From Methanomicrobiaceae archaeon (lineage in GTDB: Archaea; Halobacteriota; Methanomicrobia; Methanomicrobiales; Methanomicrobiaceae): a DNA stretch of 64,000 bases. Positions within the stretch are counted from its first letter, which is position 1. The number at the start of each line of letters is the position of its first letter. Of this stretch, positions 30,684 to 38,911 are shown piece by piece. The notes beneath the pieces are model-generated. The model worked only from the letters and a program-made list of their open reading frames with translations. It made no database searches and was not told where the DNA came from. Where the stretch lies: positions 1 through 64,000 of the forward strand of contig JAFGKW010000056.1 of assembly GCA_016928355.1 (NCBI GenBank), written 5' to 3'. The position numbers and the translations under genes are program-made.

Positions 30684-30743
30684 TTGGAAATATATTCGAT
30701 TTCATAGATTATATCTATGGTTATGGAGAATATGTGAATTAAG

Positions 30744-31409
30744 ATGTATATCATAATTATCGGCCTTGGAGGAATTGGGAAAAACCTTGTCGCAACTGCA
30801 GCGGAACATGGCGACAGTGTAGTTGTAATTGACAAAGATGAAGAAAGATGCAACGAAATCCTTGAACACTACGACATTCTGGTAATAACAGGAAATTCTA
30901 CAAACAGATCTATTCTTGAAGATGCGGGAATAGACCGTGCCGATGCGGTTGTTACAACCACAAGCGACGATGCTGTTAACCTGATGACATGCTGGCTTGC
31001 CAAAAGGTTCAATGTAAAAAGTCTGGTATCCATCGTAAACGATATAGAGCATTCAGAACTTTTTAAGGAGGTAGGTGTTATCATAAGCGAAAACCCGGAC
31101 GAACTGGTGGCAAAAAGACTATATTACTGGTCAGAAAACCCGGATATGCAGCAACTTGCATCAATACCCGGAGGAACGATCTTTGAGATAACTGTAGACA
31201 GGACTGCACCTTTCGTAGATCATGAAATAAAAGAGCTTGAAGTAAAGGATTTTGTTTTTATTGCAATCAAACGAAAAGGAAAAGGACTGATAATTCCAAG
31301 CGGAACGATAAAAATTCAACCTGATGATATCATCATGGTATTTACAAAGAAGGATACCGAAGAGCATTGCATGAAGACTCTTAATAAACAATTAAAAGCG
31401 CCGAAATAA
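30744..31409 (+). CDS. trkA: TrkA-type potassium transport regulatory protein
   Basis: A 221-residue RCK protein: N-terminal Rossmann domain (MYIIIIGLGGIGKNLV, then VIDKDEERC as the NAD-binding acidic end, ITGNSTNRSILEDAG) and a C-terminal RCK_C domain (EIKELEVKDFVFIAIKRKG ... LIIPSGTIKIQPDDIIMVF). TrkA binds NAD and nucleotides and gates a TrkH/KtrB potassium transporter, which is not in the window. Single-domain-pair form, as usual in archaea. Confidence 0.9.
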   Translation: MYIIIIGLGGIGKNLVATAAEHGDSVVVIDKDEERCNEILEHYDILVITGNSTNRSILEDAGIDRADAVVTTTSDDAVNLMTCWLAKRFNVKSLVSIVNDIEHSELFKEVGVIISENPDELVAKRLYYWSENPDMQQLASIPGGTIFEITVDRTAPFVDHEIKELEVKDFVFIAIKRKGKGLIIPSGTIKIQPDDIIMVFTKKDTEEHCMKTLNKQLKAPK

Positions 31410-31442
31410 ACTATAAATTAAAATATTTTTTTGAGAAAAAAA

Positions 31443-32642
31443 TTAATCAAAATATTTCTTTACACCTGCAAGATCTTTTAATATCTTGGGATTAAGCTTT
31501 ATTAATTCCTTTATCAGTGAAAGGGTGGAGAACTCCTTCATTGCAAGATTATTGACCGAATTCAGGATTGCATTCAGCTGTTTATCCTCAAGTTTTACAA
31601 ATATCTCCTTTATCTGATAATTGCGATCGAGGGCCTTACCCATTCTTGAGCCACGCCATGTTTCATCATAGATCATGAGTGCTTTTTTACTGCAGTCTTC
31701 CTTTCCTATACATTCCACTGCCACTTCTGCTGCAAGCTTTCCCGTATACATGGCGTTGTATATACCGCCGCCGGTTATCGGATCACTGAGTCTTGCCGCA
31801 TCACCGACAATTATCAGGCCGTCTCCCACCGTACATTCAAGGGGCTGGCATACAGAGACACCTCCAATGATTAACTCGATGGTCTTCCCTTCGGGGAAAT
31901 TCTCCTGAACATATTTGTCAAGATAATCCTTTGCTCTCTTGCCGTCTTTTGACTGGGTACCTGAGATACCTATACCGACATTTGCCGACCTTTCACCCTT
32001 CGGGAATATCCAGATATATCCCTCAGGCGCCACATCTCTACCCACATAGAATACGGTTACACCGGGCTCTATGTCAATATCGGTCATCAGATACTGTGCA
32101 CATGTCTCAAGCTCCCTGAGCGGAACTGTCGTATCGATACCACAATAGCGGGAAAATTTGGATTCAACTCCATCTGCTGCAATAACTATCTTTGCGCGAA
32201 CCTCCTGCTGCTTTCCGGCATATTCTATTATGGCACCCTTTACAACGCCATCCTCCACAATGGCATCGACTGCACGGGTTCTTACATAACATTCGGCACC
32301 TGCATCAACGGCCTGCCAAATCAGATCACGGTCAAAGAATTTCCGGTCGAGAACATATCCCACTTCATTTCCGGCCATTGCAGGATCGAGATAAAATGAT
32401 GAGCCATCCGGAGCGATGAGTTTTGCCCTTTCAATTTTGGCAGAAATCCATTTAGGATCGACCTCATCAAAAAATTCACCGATCAAATCTTCACCTATTC
32501 CTTCAGCGCACCTTACGGGCACTCCTATTGCCGGCCTTTTTTCAACAATACATGCTGAAAGACCGGCCTCTGCAGCTGTTTTTGCTGCTAGTGCGCCACC
32601 AGGCCCTCCTCCAATAATCAGGATATCATACTCACTCTTCAT
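31443..32642 (-). CDS. Geranylgeranyl reductase family flavoprotein
   Basis: About 399 residues from the ATG at 32640-32642; an earlier GTG-type start would lie inside the ferredoxin gene. FAD motif [16 protein letters not shown], then [25 protein letters not shown] and [19 protein letters not shown] are diagnostic. These enzymes saturate the geranylgeranyl chains of archaeal membrane lipids, taking electrons from a ferredoxin. The start overlaps the upstream ferredoxin gene by eleven bases, so the likely electron donor is co-expressed. Confidence 0.92.
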   Translation of the reverse strand: MKSEYDILIIGGGPGGALAAKTAAEAGLSACIVEKRPAIGVPVRCAEGIGEDLIGEFFDEVDPKWISAKIERAKLIAPDGSSFYLDPAMAGNEVGYVLDRKFFDRDLIWQAVDAGAECYVRTRAVDAIVEDGVVKGAIIEYAGKQQEVRAKIVIAADGVESKFSRYCGIDTTVPLRELETCAQYLMTDIDIEPGVTVFYVGRDVAPEGYIWIFPKGERSANVGIGISGTQSKDGKRAKDYLDKYVQENFPEGKTIELIIGGVSVCQPLECTVGDGLIIVGDAARLSDPITGGGIYNAMYTGKLAAEVAVECIGKEDCSKKALMIYDETWRGSRMGKALDRNYQIKEIFVKLEDKQLNAILNSVNNLAMKEFSTLSLIKELIKLNPKILKDLAGVKKYFD

Positions 32643-32811
32643 CCGACACCTCCAGAGCACCAAGAGGGCAGACCCTTACACAGATCCTGCAGTTTTTACA
32701 TTTTTCCGCATCGACTTCAAGATAAGCGTCAACAAGTTCAAGTGCTGCTTCAGGGCAAACTGATACGCAGGCTCCGCAGTATCCGCAAATCTCCCTACGA
32801 ATTACGATCAT
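32632..32811 (-). CDS. 2[4Fe-4S] ferredoxin, partner of geranylgeranyl reductase
   Basis: A 59-residue ferredoxin from ATG 32811 (a GTG five codons upstream at 32826 is an alternative). Two classic motifs: [12 protein letters not shown] and [12 protein letters not shown], separated by a short linker. It overlaps the geranylgeranyl reductase start by eleven bases. By analogy with methanosarcinal lipid reduction, it probably donates electrons to that enzyme. Confidence 0.93.
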   Translation of the reverse strand: MIVIRREICGYCGACVSVCPEAALELVDAYLEVDAEKCKNCRICVRVCPLGALEVSDEE

Positions 32812-32870
32812 TCTTATATTATACACCTGATAATGCCTTTAACTTTTACCAATTGATTGAATTACACAGC

Positions 32871-32880
32871 ATGATATAAA
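32871..32880 (+). promoter_or_regulatory. Candidate TATA box of the cbi operon
   Basis: ATGATATAAATC at about 32871-32882 lies 62 bases before the cbiT ATG, which would give a leader of about 35-40 bases. A second AT-rich ATATTATATTA (32929-32939) is too close to the start to serve. No riboswitch-like structure is evident. Confidence 0.35.
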
Positions 32881-32943
32881 TCGGAAAACGGTTCAGACGA
32901 ACAGCCATTAATTTAACACAGCCGGACCAATATTATATTATCT

Positions 32944-33474
32944 ATGGAACTGAAAGGCGGACCTACGCAGGACGAGATAATGGCAGTATCTCTGCTTAAA
33001 CTCCGGATAAAAAAGGGGGATGTCATGGCCGATATAGGATGCGGCACTGCTAAGATCTCAATTGAAGCCTCAGAAAAATGCAGCAGTATATACGCAATAG
33101 ACAGAAGGGCAGAGGCGGTGGAATACGCAAAACGGGAGATCGAGAGTGCAGGAAAGGAGAACATAATCCTCATACACGGGGAGGCTTCATCGGTTCTTGA
33201 CGAAATAGGAACAGATGCATTTGACTGTGCCTTTGTCGGTGGTTCGGGAGAGATCGAACTCGTTCTTGAAAAATTAAAAAACATGGTGTCGGGCAGAGTA
33301 GTAGTAAATGCCGTACTACTCAATACAGTATCAAGAACTGTAAACAAGATGAAGGAACTCGGAATATTCAGAGAAGTTATCCATATTCAGGTATCGCGCT
33401 CATATGAACTTGTTGGAGATATTATGTTCAAACCTGTAAATCCTGTATACATCATTGTAGGAGAGGTGGAATAG
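32944..33474 (+). CDS. cbiT: Cobalt-precorrin-6B C15-methyltransferase (decarboxylating)
   Basis: A 176-residue SAM-dependent methyltransferase of the class I fold: GPTQDEIMAVSLLKLRIKKG, SAM loop MADIGCGTAKISIEAS, acidic IYAIDRRAEAVEY, and CAFVGGSGEIELVLEKLK. CbiT methylates C15 and removes the acetate carboxyl at C12 in the anaerobic cobalamin pathway; CbiE, which methylates C5 of the same intermediate, is the last gene of this operon. It is the first of eight genes read in one direction with no gaps. Confidence 0.93.
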   Translation: MELKGGPTQDEIMAVSLLKLRIKKGDVMADIGCGTAKISIEASEKCSSIYAIDRRAEAVEYAKREIESAGKENIILIHGEASSVLDEIGTDAFDCAFVGGSGEIELVLEKLKNMVSGRVVVNAVLLNTVSRTVNKMKELGIFREVIHIQVSRSYELVGDIMFKPVNPVYIIVGEVE

Positions 33475-34083
33475 ATGCTCGTTGCAGTTGGAATAGGGCC
33501 GGGAGACCCGGAACTACTTACGGTAAAGGCTGTCAGGCTCATCAGGGAAGCGGATCAGGTTTTTGTTCCAGGAAACGTTGCAAAGGAGATAATATCGCCA
33601 TACAGAGAAGACCCGGAAGTCCTCTCCTTTCCCATGACAGATGATGAGGATTATATTAAAAAATGCATTGAAGATAATGCTGATAAGATCGCCCCTGTAG
33701 CAAAAGACGGGCTGGCTGTATTCTGCATCCTCGGTGATCCGAACTTCTACGGAACCTTCGGGAGACTCTGTGAAATACTTGATAAAAAGCACCCGGAGAT
33801 CGAATATGGTTCTGTTCCCGGGGTGAGTTCAATCACGGCCTTTGCTTCAGCTGCCGGAATCTCCTTAAACGGGGGAATAGAGATATCAGACGGATCAGAA
33901 AACAACTGTAAAATACTTCTCAAAGTGAGAAAACCCAAACAAAAGGCCGAAGAATTGAAAAGAGAAGGTTACCGGAATTTTATTCTGGCTGAAAAGATGT
34001 ACATGGAAGATCAGAAGATCTACCAAAACGGGGACCTTCCGGAAGAAAGCGCATATTTCAGCATATTGTTTGCCGGGAAGTGA
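33475..34083 (+). CDS. cbiL: Cobalt-precorrin-2 C20-methyltransferase
   Basis: A 202-residue tetrapyrrole methylase: LVAVGIGPGDPELLTVKAV, VFCILGDPNFYGTFGRL and YGSVPGVSSITAFASAAG. The D-P-x-F-Y-G-T form of the second motif separates CbiL from its paralogues. It adds the C20 methyl of the corrin ring using SAM. The ATG directly follows the cbiT stop. It is slightly shorter than many CbiL proteins (about 220-240 residues). Confidence 0.92.
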   Translation: MLVAVGIGPGDPELLTVKAVRLIREADQVFVPGNVAKEIISPYREDPEVLSFPMTDDEDYIKKCIEDNADKIAPVAKDGLAVFCILGDPNFYGTFGRLCEILDKKHPEIEYGSVPGVSSITAFASAAGISLNGGIEISDGSENNCKILLKVRKPKQKAEELKREGYRNFILAEKMYMEDQKIYQNGDLPEESAYFSILFAGK

Positions 34084-34805
34084 AAGGAATGTCAAAGGTA
34101 TTTATTGTAGGTGCGGGGTGCGGCGATCCCGGCCTGATAACGGTTAAAGGAAAAGAACTACTGGATAATGCCGATCTGCTTATTTATGCAGGATCTCTTG
34201 TCAACTCTAAACTCGTGGATGAATGTCCTGCCCCTGAAAAGTATGACAGCTGGGGGATGAAACTTGAAGTTATGACAGACATCATGATCAGGGCGGCAAA
34301 AGAAGGGAAGAATGTAGTAAGGCTGCATTCCGGGGACCCGGCGCTTTATGGTGCCATTATCGAGCAGGTTGAAATCCTGAAGAAGGCTGGAATCGAGACA
34401 GAAAGAGTCCCGGGGGTCTCTTCCATGTTTGGAGCGGCTGCATCCCTGGGAATCCAGTACACTCTGAAGGGAGTCTCGGAATCGGTTATAATTACTCGTC
34501 CTGCCGGAAAGACGCTTGACTACGACCAGATAGCAGAAATGTCAAGACTCGGCCAGACAATGGTAATATTCCTGGGTACAGAACATATGGAAACTATCTT
34601 TAATAAGGTTGAATGTCCCCCCGAAACTCCTGCAGCTGTTATATATCATGCAACATGGCCTGACGAGAAGATCGTCAGGGGAACAGTGGCGGATATCGCA
34701 CAAAAAGCAAGGGAAGCCGGAATCGAGAAGACCGCCCTCATTATAATCGGAGAGGTTGTAAACGCGTCCGGACCGGAATATATAAACTCTCACCTCTACG
34801 GATGA
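34080..34805 (+). CDS. cbiF: Cobalt-precorrin-4 C11-methyltransferase
   Basis: A 241-residue tetrapyrrole methylase: VFIVGAGCGDPGLITVKG, LLIYAGSLVNSKLVDECP, VVRLHSGDPALYGAIIEQ and RVPGVSSMFGAAA, all CbiF/CobM hallmarks. The frame begins with GTG at 34080 overlapping the cbiL stop; an ATG at 34089 is an alternative start. It ends in an ATGA overlap with cbiG, whose product opens the ring lactone on the CbiF product. Confidence 0.94.
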   Translation: MKGMSKVFIVGAGCGDPGLITVKGKELLDNADLLIYAGSLVNSKLVDECPAPEKYDSWGMKLEVMTDIMIRAAKEGKNVVRLHSGDPALYGAIIEQVEILKKAGIETERVPGVSSMFGAAASLGIQYTLKGVSESVIITRPAGKTLDYDQIAEMSRLGQTMVIFLGTEHMETIFNKVECPPETPAAVIYHATWPDEKIVRGTVADIAQKAREAGIEKTALIIIGEVVNASGPEYINSHLYG

Positions 34806-35677
34806 AGGACACTGTAGTAATATCACTGGAGAGATTCGCACCTGATGCGAAAAAACTGGCAGCAGGATTGAATGCCGATTTTGAGCTATATTCAAAGGAG
34901 GTCTTCGCAGATGTTTTTTGTAACTATCAAAGAGTAATTGCGGTCATGTCAGCGGGAATAGCAGTCCGATCTGCCGCCCGGCACCTGAAAGACAAATGGA
35001 CCGACCCCTGTCTGGTTGTGGTAAGCCCTGACTTCAGGTACTCCATCCCCGTTACCGGCGGCCACCACGGGGGAAACGACCTTGCAAGGGATCTTGAAAA
35101 ATTCGGAATCCTTCCCGTCATTACAACTGCAACAGAGACAAAATGGCTTCCTTCTGTTGAAGGAATCGCAAAGGAAAGGGATCTTGAGATAATTAACAAG
35201 GACTCAACAAGGGCGGTCAATTCTTCGATACTTGACGGTGAAGTGGCAGTTCACATCATAGAATCCCCTGCAATCGCAATTGTTCCTCCGGGTGTATCGG
35301 TCATGCTGAAAAGAGGTGAATATATTGTAGGCATAGGGTGCAGGAAAGGAATATCAAAGGAGGATGTTCTTACTGCACTTGATTCTGCTTTTGCGGAGGC
35401 AGGCATCCAAAAAAAGGATGTTCTTGCATATGCAACCGCAGAACTGAAAAAGAATGAGAAGGGCCTGAGAGAGGCAATAGATGAGCTCAACGGGAATCTG
35501 ATCTTTCCGGATGACGATATGATTAAAGAACAAATTCCATTGTCACCATCCAGAGCTCTTGATAAACTGGGCCTACCCGGAGTCGCAGAACCTGCGGCTC
35601 TTGCACTGTCGAAGAAAAAAGATATAATCATGGAAAAACGAAAATACGGAGGAGTAACAATTGCAATCATCAGGTAG
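34802..35677 (+). CDS. cbiG: Cobalt-precorrin-5A hydrolase
   Basis: A 291-residue protein with the three CbiG parts: N-terminal domain (VVISLERFAPDAKKLAAGL), middle domain (RVIAVMSAGIAVRSAARHLKD ... VTGGHHGGNDLARDLE) and C-terminal domain (YIVGIGCRKGISKEDVLTAL ... PGVAEPAALALS). It opens the delta-lactone and releases C20 as acetaldehyde, a step specific to the anaerobic route. Starts in an ATGA overlap with cbiF. Confidence 0.95.
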   Translation: MKDTVVISLERFAPDAKKLAAGLNADFELYSKEVFADVFCNYQRVIAVMSAGIAVRSAARHLKDKWTDPCLVVVSPDFRYSIPVTGGHHGGNDLARDLEKFGILPVITTATETKWLPSVEGIAKERDLEIINKDSTRAVNSSILDGEVAVHIIESPAIAIVPPGVSVMLKRGEYIVGIGCRKGISKEDVLTALDSAFAEAGIQKKDVLAYATAELKKNEKGLREAIDELNGNLIFPDDDMIKEQIPLSPSRALDKLGLPGVAEPAALALSKKKDIIMEKRKYGGVTIAIIR

Positions 35678-36437
35678 ATTGGGTAAATTATTTATTGTAG
35701 GTACAGGGCCGGGAAAGAATATTCAGCTTACAGGAAGAGCTGTAGAAGCCATAACTGAATCCGAAATAATAATTGGGAATGATTTTTATCTGAACCAGAT
35801 TCCCGAATACATTGAAGGAAAGGAAGTGATCAGGAGTTCAATGGGAAAGGAGGTTGAAAGGGCGAAGAGATGTGTTGAGCTTGCGAAGGAGAAGAAGGTG
35901 TGCATGGTCAGTGGAGGAGATCCGGGGGTTTACGGGATGGCAGGCATAGTGCTTGAGGTAATCGACCATGAAAACTCGTGTATTGATTATGAAATTGTCC
36001 CTGGTGTGACAGCAGCCACTGCTGCAGCTTCAATTGCCGGATCCCCTCTTTCAGGAGATTATGTAACCATATCGCTTTCAGATCTTCTGACCCCTCTTGA
36101 AATTATTGAAATGAGGCTCAACCACGCATTTCAGATGGGGATTCCCGTAGCCCTGTATAATCCTAAAAGCAGGGGGAGACCTGACAACCTGTCGCTTGCA
36201 CTTTCGATCGCAATGAAACATAAAAATAATGATACACCGGTTGCAGTTGTAAAAAATGCATACAGGGAAGAACAGGATATGAAATTCTTCACACTCAAAT
36301 CGTTGTTTGATGATGACAACTTCGTAGATATGAGTTCAATAGTTATTATCGGCGGTGAAGAAACCAGAATAGCAAAGGTATGTGGAAAAGAGATACTGAT
36401 TACTCCGAGGGGTTATGACAGGAAATACATATATTGA
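35661..36437 (+). CDS. cbiH: Cobalt-factor III / precorrin-3 C17-methyltransferase
   Basis: A 258-residue methylase: LFIVGTGPGKNIQLTGRA, IIGNDFYLNQIPEYI, VCMVSGGDPGVYGMAGIV, PGVTAATAAASIAGSPLSGD, and the C-terminal FVDMSSIVIIGGEETRI typical of CbiH. It methylates C17 and contracts the ring. Start is TTG at 35661, supported by GGAGGAG at 35649-35655; it overlaps the cbiG end by 17 bases. Length lacks the extra C-terminal domain found in some bacterial CbiH60 proteins. Confidence 0.93.
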   Translation: MQSSGRLGKLFIVGTGPGKNIQLTGRAVEAITESEIIIGNDFYLNQIPEYIEGKEVIRSSMGKEVERAKRCVELAKEKKVCMVSGGDPGVYGMAGIVLEVIDHENSCIDYEIVPGVTAATAAASIAGSPLSGDYVTISLSDLLTPLEIIEMRLNHAFQMGIPVALYNPKSRGRPDNLSLALSIAMKHKNNDTPVAVVKNAYREEQDMKFFTLKSLFDDDNFVDMSSIVIIGGEETRIAKVCGKEILITPRGYDRKYIY

Positions 36438-37050
36438 TCCAGGTGCGGACACGAAGGAAGGTTACCTCATCTCTTCTACCAGCAGGGGGCTTGCACGGAT
36501 GGTTGTGGGAGACGAAACTCCTGAAGACAGGATACGCCAGCGCTGCGCAATTTCGGTTGGCGACTTCATAATGGCAGATCTTATGGCCTTTAATAATAAT
36601 CCTGTAGAAGCCGGCCTGAAAGCCCTCTCGGCAGGAGCTCCGGTAATCACCGATATCAGAATGGTGCAGACAGGAATCAGGAAGAAAGAGCATAAATCTG
36701 AGGTTCTCTGTGCACTTGATTACGAAATTGAAATATCTAAAGATAAAGAAATAACAAGAAGTTCTGCAGGTTTTATCGCATTAAAAGACAGGATTGAAGG
36801 TTCAATCATTGTGATCGGCAACGCTCCCTCTGCCCTCCTTGTTGTATGTGACCTGATCGATAAAGGGGTGAAGCCCGCACTCGTTATTGGAACCCCGGTT
36901 GGCTTTGTCAACGCAAAGGAATCCAAGGATTTGCTCCGTACAAAGAATGTTGCGTCCATCTCCAATGTAGGGACACGGGGTGGAACACCCCCTGCAGTAG
37001 CCTCTATGAACGAGATAATCACGATGTATATCGAGAATCAGCGGAATTAA
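36415..37050 (+). CDS. cbiC: Cobalt-precorrin-8 methylmutase
   Basis: A 211-residue CbiC/CobH protein: RGLARMVVGDETPEDRIRQR, ALSAGAPVITDIRMVQTGI, IVIGNAPSALLVVCDLI, IGTPVGFVNAKESKDLL and NVGTRGGTPPAVASM. It moves the C11 methyl to C12, giving cobyrinate. The catalytic His of CobH-type enzymes is commonly in an R-H motif; here the equivalent region reads VGDETPEDRIRQRCA, without an obvious H, which I could not resolve by eye. It overlaps cbiH by 23 bases. Confidence 0.92.
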   Translation: MTGNTYIDPGADTKEGYLISSTSRGLARMVVGDETPEDRIRQRCAISVGDFIMADLMAFNNNPVEAGLKALSAGAPVITDIRMVQTGIRKKEHKSEVLCALDYEIEISKDKEITRSSAGFIALKDRIEGSIIVIGNAPSALLVVCDLIDKGVKPALVIGTPVGFVNAKESKDLLRTKNVASISNVGTRGGTPPAVASMNEIITMYIENQRN

Positions 37051-38061
37051 ATGAAGATAGTAGATCCGGTAACAGACTTTGAATACCCGGAAGACTGGGT
37101 CAGCCTCTGTGATGATGAAGAAGCCCTGGAACTTGTTGTAAGTGGTCTTGCAATACTGACCTCTAAAGGAGAGATCCTTAGAAGAGGCTTTACTACAGGA
37201 ACTACTGCCGCTGCTGCATGCAAAGCAGCTGTATTATCATTAAAAAAACCGGTATCATCTGTAGAGATCAGGCTCTCATGCGGCCTGAGGTTTGAGGTTC
37301 GCGCTGAAGGAAAAGACGGCGGAGGTTCGGCCGCTAAATATTCCGGCGATTACCGCAATGACATAACTGCCGGCCTCCTGTTCTATGCAGAAGCATCTGA
37401 AAATGAAACAGGGATTGCTTTCTGTCCTGAGGAAGGTATCGGCCGTTTCGAAAGAGACACACCAAGGTACAGAAACGGCGATTTTGCGATAAGTCCTCCT
37501 GCAATGTATATGATACTTGGTGCAATTACTGAGGCAGCTGAAGAATTGAAACTGAAAGGAGTGACTGTAAGCCTCGGTATCCCGAAAGGAAGAGAGATCG
37601 GCGAAAAGACTCTCAATCCGAAGATTGGGGTTATTGGGGGAGTCTCCGTTCTTGGATCGACCGGACTTGTCGAACCATGGGACGATCATCTATCGGAAGA
37701 CGTATTTGAAAGGATAAAGAATTCAGAGAGACCCGTCCTTACAACTGGAAGGGTTGGCCTGAGGTTTTCAAGAATGCTCTTCCCTGACAGAGAGGTCATT
37801 CTGGTGGGCAAATTCATGGGAAGAGCAATAGAAGCAGCCGGAGGAGAGGCTGTTCTCTGCGGACTTCCGGCCCTTATCCTCAAGTTTATAAATCCACAAA
37901 TACTTGAAGGAACAGGATACCGGACTGTTGAAGAGCTGACAATGTCTGGAGAATGGATCTCAGTGCTTGAAAAAAGTCTTAAGGAATACAAAGAAAAAAT
38001 GCCTAAAATGAGAGTGGTAATCATCGGGCGTGATGGCGAAATTATCGGAGATTCAGAATGA
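37051..38061 (+). CDS. cbiD: Cobalt-precorrin-5B C1-methyltransferase
   Basis: A 336-residue CbiD: LRRGFTTGTTAAAACKAAV at the N-terminus, the mid segment INPxP-like IGVIGGVSVLGSTGLVEPW and VILVGKFMGRAIEAAG. CbiD adds the C1 methyl in the anaerobic pathway and is unrelated to the tetrapyrrole methylase fold. The ATG directly follows the cbiC TAA. Confidence 0.95.
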   Translation: MKIVDPVTDFEYPEDWVSLCDDEEALELVVSGLAILTSKGEILRRGFTTGTTAAAACKAAVLSLKKPVSSVEIRLSCGLRFEVRAEGKDGGGSAAKYSGDYRNDITAGLLFYAEASENETGIAFCPEEGIGRFERDTPRYRNGDFAISPPAMYMILGAITEAAEELKLKGVTVSLGIPKGREIGEKTLNPKIGVIGGVSVLGSTGLVEPWDDHLSEDVFERIKNSERPVLTTGRVGLRFSRMLFPDREVILVGKFMGRAIEAAGGEAVLCGLPALILKFINPQILEGTGYRTVEELTMSGEWISVLEKSLKEYKEKMPKMRVVIIGRDGEIIGDSE

Positions 38062-38639
38062 ATATCGTTGGTGTCGGGTGCGGGCCTGGAATGCTCACGG
38101 AAGATGCAATCTCTGCGATTGAAAACGCAGATATAATCTACGGGTCCGAACGGGCTATAGAGCTTGCATCGGCTCATATCAGAAAGGACTGTGATGCAAG
38201 GATAATTACGGATTACAAGGCTCTCCGTACCCTTCCCGACAATGCAGTCATTCTTTCGACAGGAGACCCGATGCTCGCCGGTCTCGGATACCTTGAAGGA
38301 GAGATTATCTCCGGTATTTCCTCATACCAGTATGCATGCGCAAAACTCAAAATCCCGATGATAAAAACAGCAATTGTCAACGCTCATGCAAAGGACCATG
38401 AAAAAGCCCTGGAAGATATCTCTTTTGAGATCTCAAGGGAGAAGATCGTCTTTGTCATTGCAGACCCGGAATTTGACATCCTAAGACTTGCAAAGAGCCT
38501 TCCTGCCGAATCACAGGACTGTAAAATAGCAGCCTGCGAACGACTCGGATACCCTGACGAAAGGATAGCCATCGGCGATTTAAACGAACCCCCGGTTGCC
38601 GAGTCAGGGTTGTTTGTTCTCTTTGTCGGGATGTTTTAG
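38058..38639 (+). CDS. cbiE: Cobalt-precorrin-7 C5-methyltransferase
   Basis: A 193-residue tetrapyrrole methylase: MNIVGVGCGPGMLTEDAIS, ADIIYGSERAIELA, VILSTGDPMLAGLG, and a C-terminal IVFVIADPEFD. It lacks the fused CbiT part present in bacterial CobL; CbiT is encoded separately at the head of the same operon. Starts in an ATGA overlap with cbiD and ends the operon, followed by a T tract. Confidence 0.92.
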   Translation: MNIVGVGCGPGMLTEDAISAIENADIIYGSERAIELASAHIRKDCDARIITDYKALRTLPDNAVILSTGDPMLAGLGYLEGEIISGISSYQYACAKLKIPMIKTAIVNAHAKDHEKALEDISFEISREKIVFVIADPEFDILRLAKSLPAESQDCKIAACERLGYPDERIAIGDLNEPPVAESGLFVLFVGMF

Positions 38640-38650
38640 GGTTTTTTTTC
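38640..38650 (+). terminator. T tract terminating the cbi operon
   Basis: GGGTTTTTTTTCG follows the cbiE stop by one base; an eight-T run at the end of a long archaeal operon is a likely terminator. A second T run (CATTTTTCG) follows. Confidence 0.5.
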
Positions 38651-38769
38651 GAATGCCCATTTTTCGATTTTGAGGCTTTTTATGGGCCTAAGTCGCCTTC
38701 GGGATGGACAAGCACCACTCCTGCTCCTTTTTCTTTGTTTTTTTATCTCAATCTCTAAAACTTCATTCT

Positions 38770-38847
38770 CCCCGACCGGGGCTATCCGGGAGGATAGCGT
38801 CCAGGCCGGGTTATCATCTTTACACCGGTTTGCCTGCAAACCGGTGT
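38770..38847. other. Three strong hairpins between convergent cbiE and cbiO
   Basis: Within the 272-bp gap there are three perfect inverted repeats: CCCCG-AC-CGGGG (38770-38781), GCTATCC-GGGA-GGATAGC (38781-38798) and an 11-bp stem ACACCGGTTTG with loop CCTG (38822-38847). The gap is GC-rich relative to other spacers and codes for no convincing protein. It may be a structured RNA, a bidirectional transcription block or a repeat element; it shares the 10-mer CCCGACCGGG, in inverted orientation, with the repeat at 1024-1033. Confidence 0.45.
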
Positions 38848-38911
38848 CCGGGTCGCCCCGTCAGGAGTTTACACCCACCATAGAGATCAATTAGAGAAAA
38901 AAGAAAAAATA

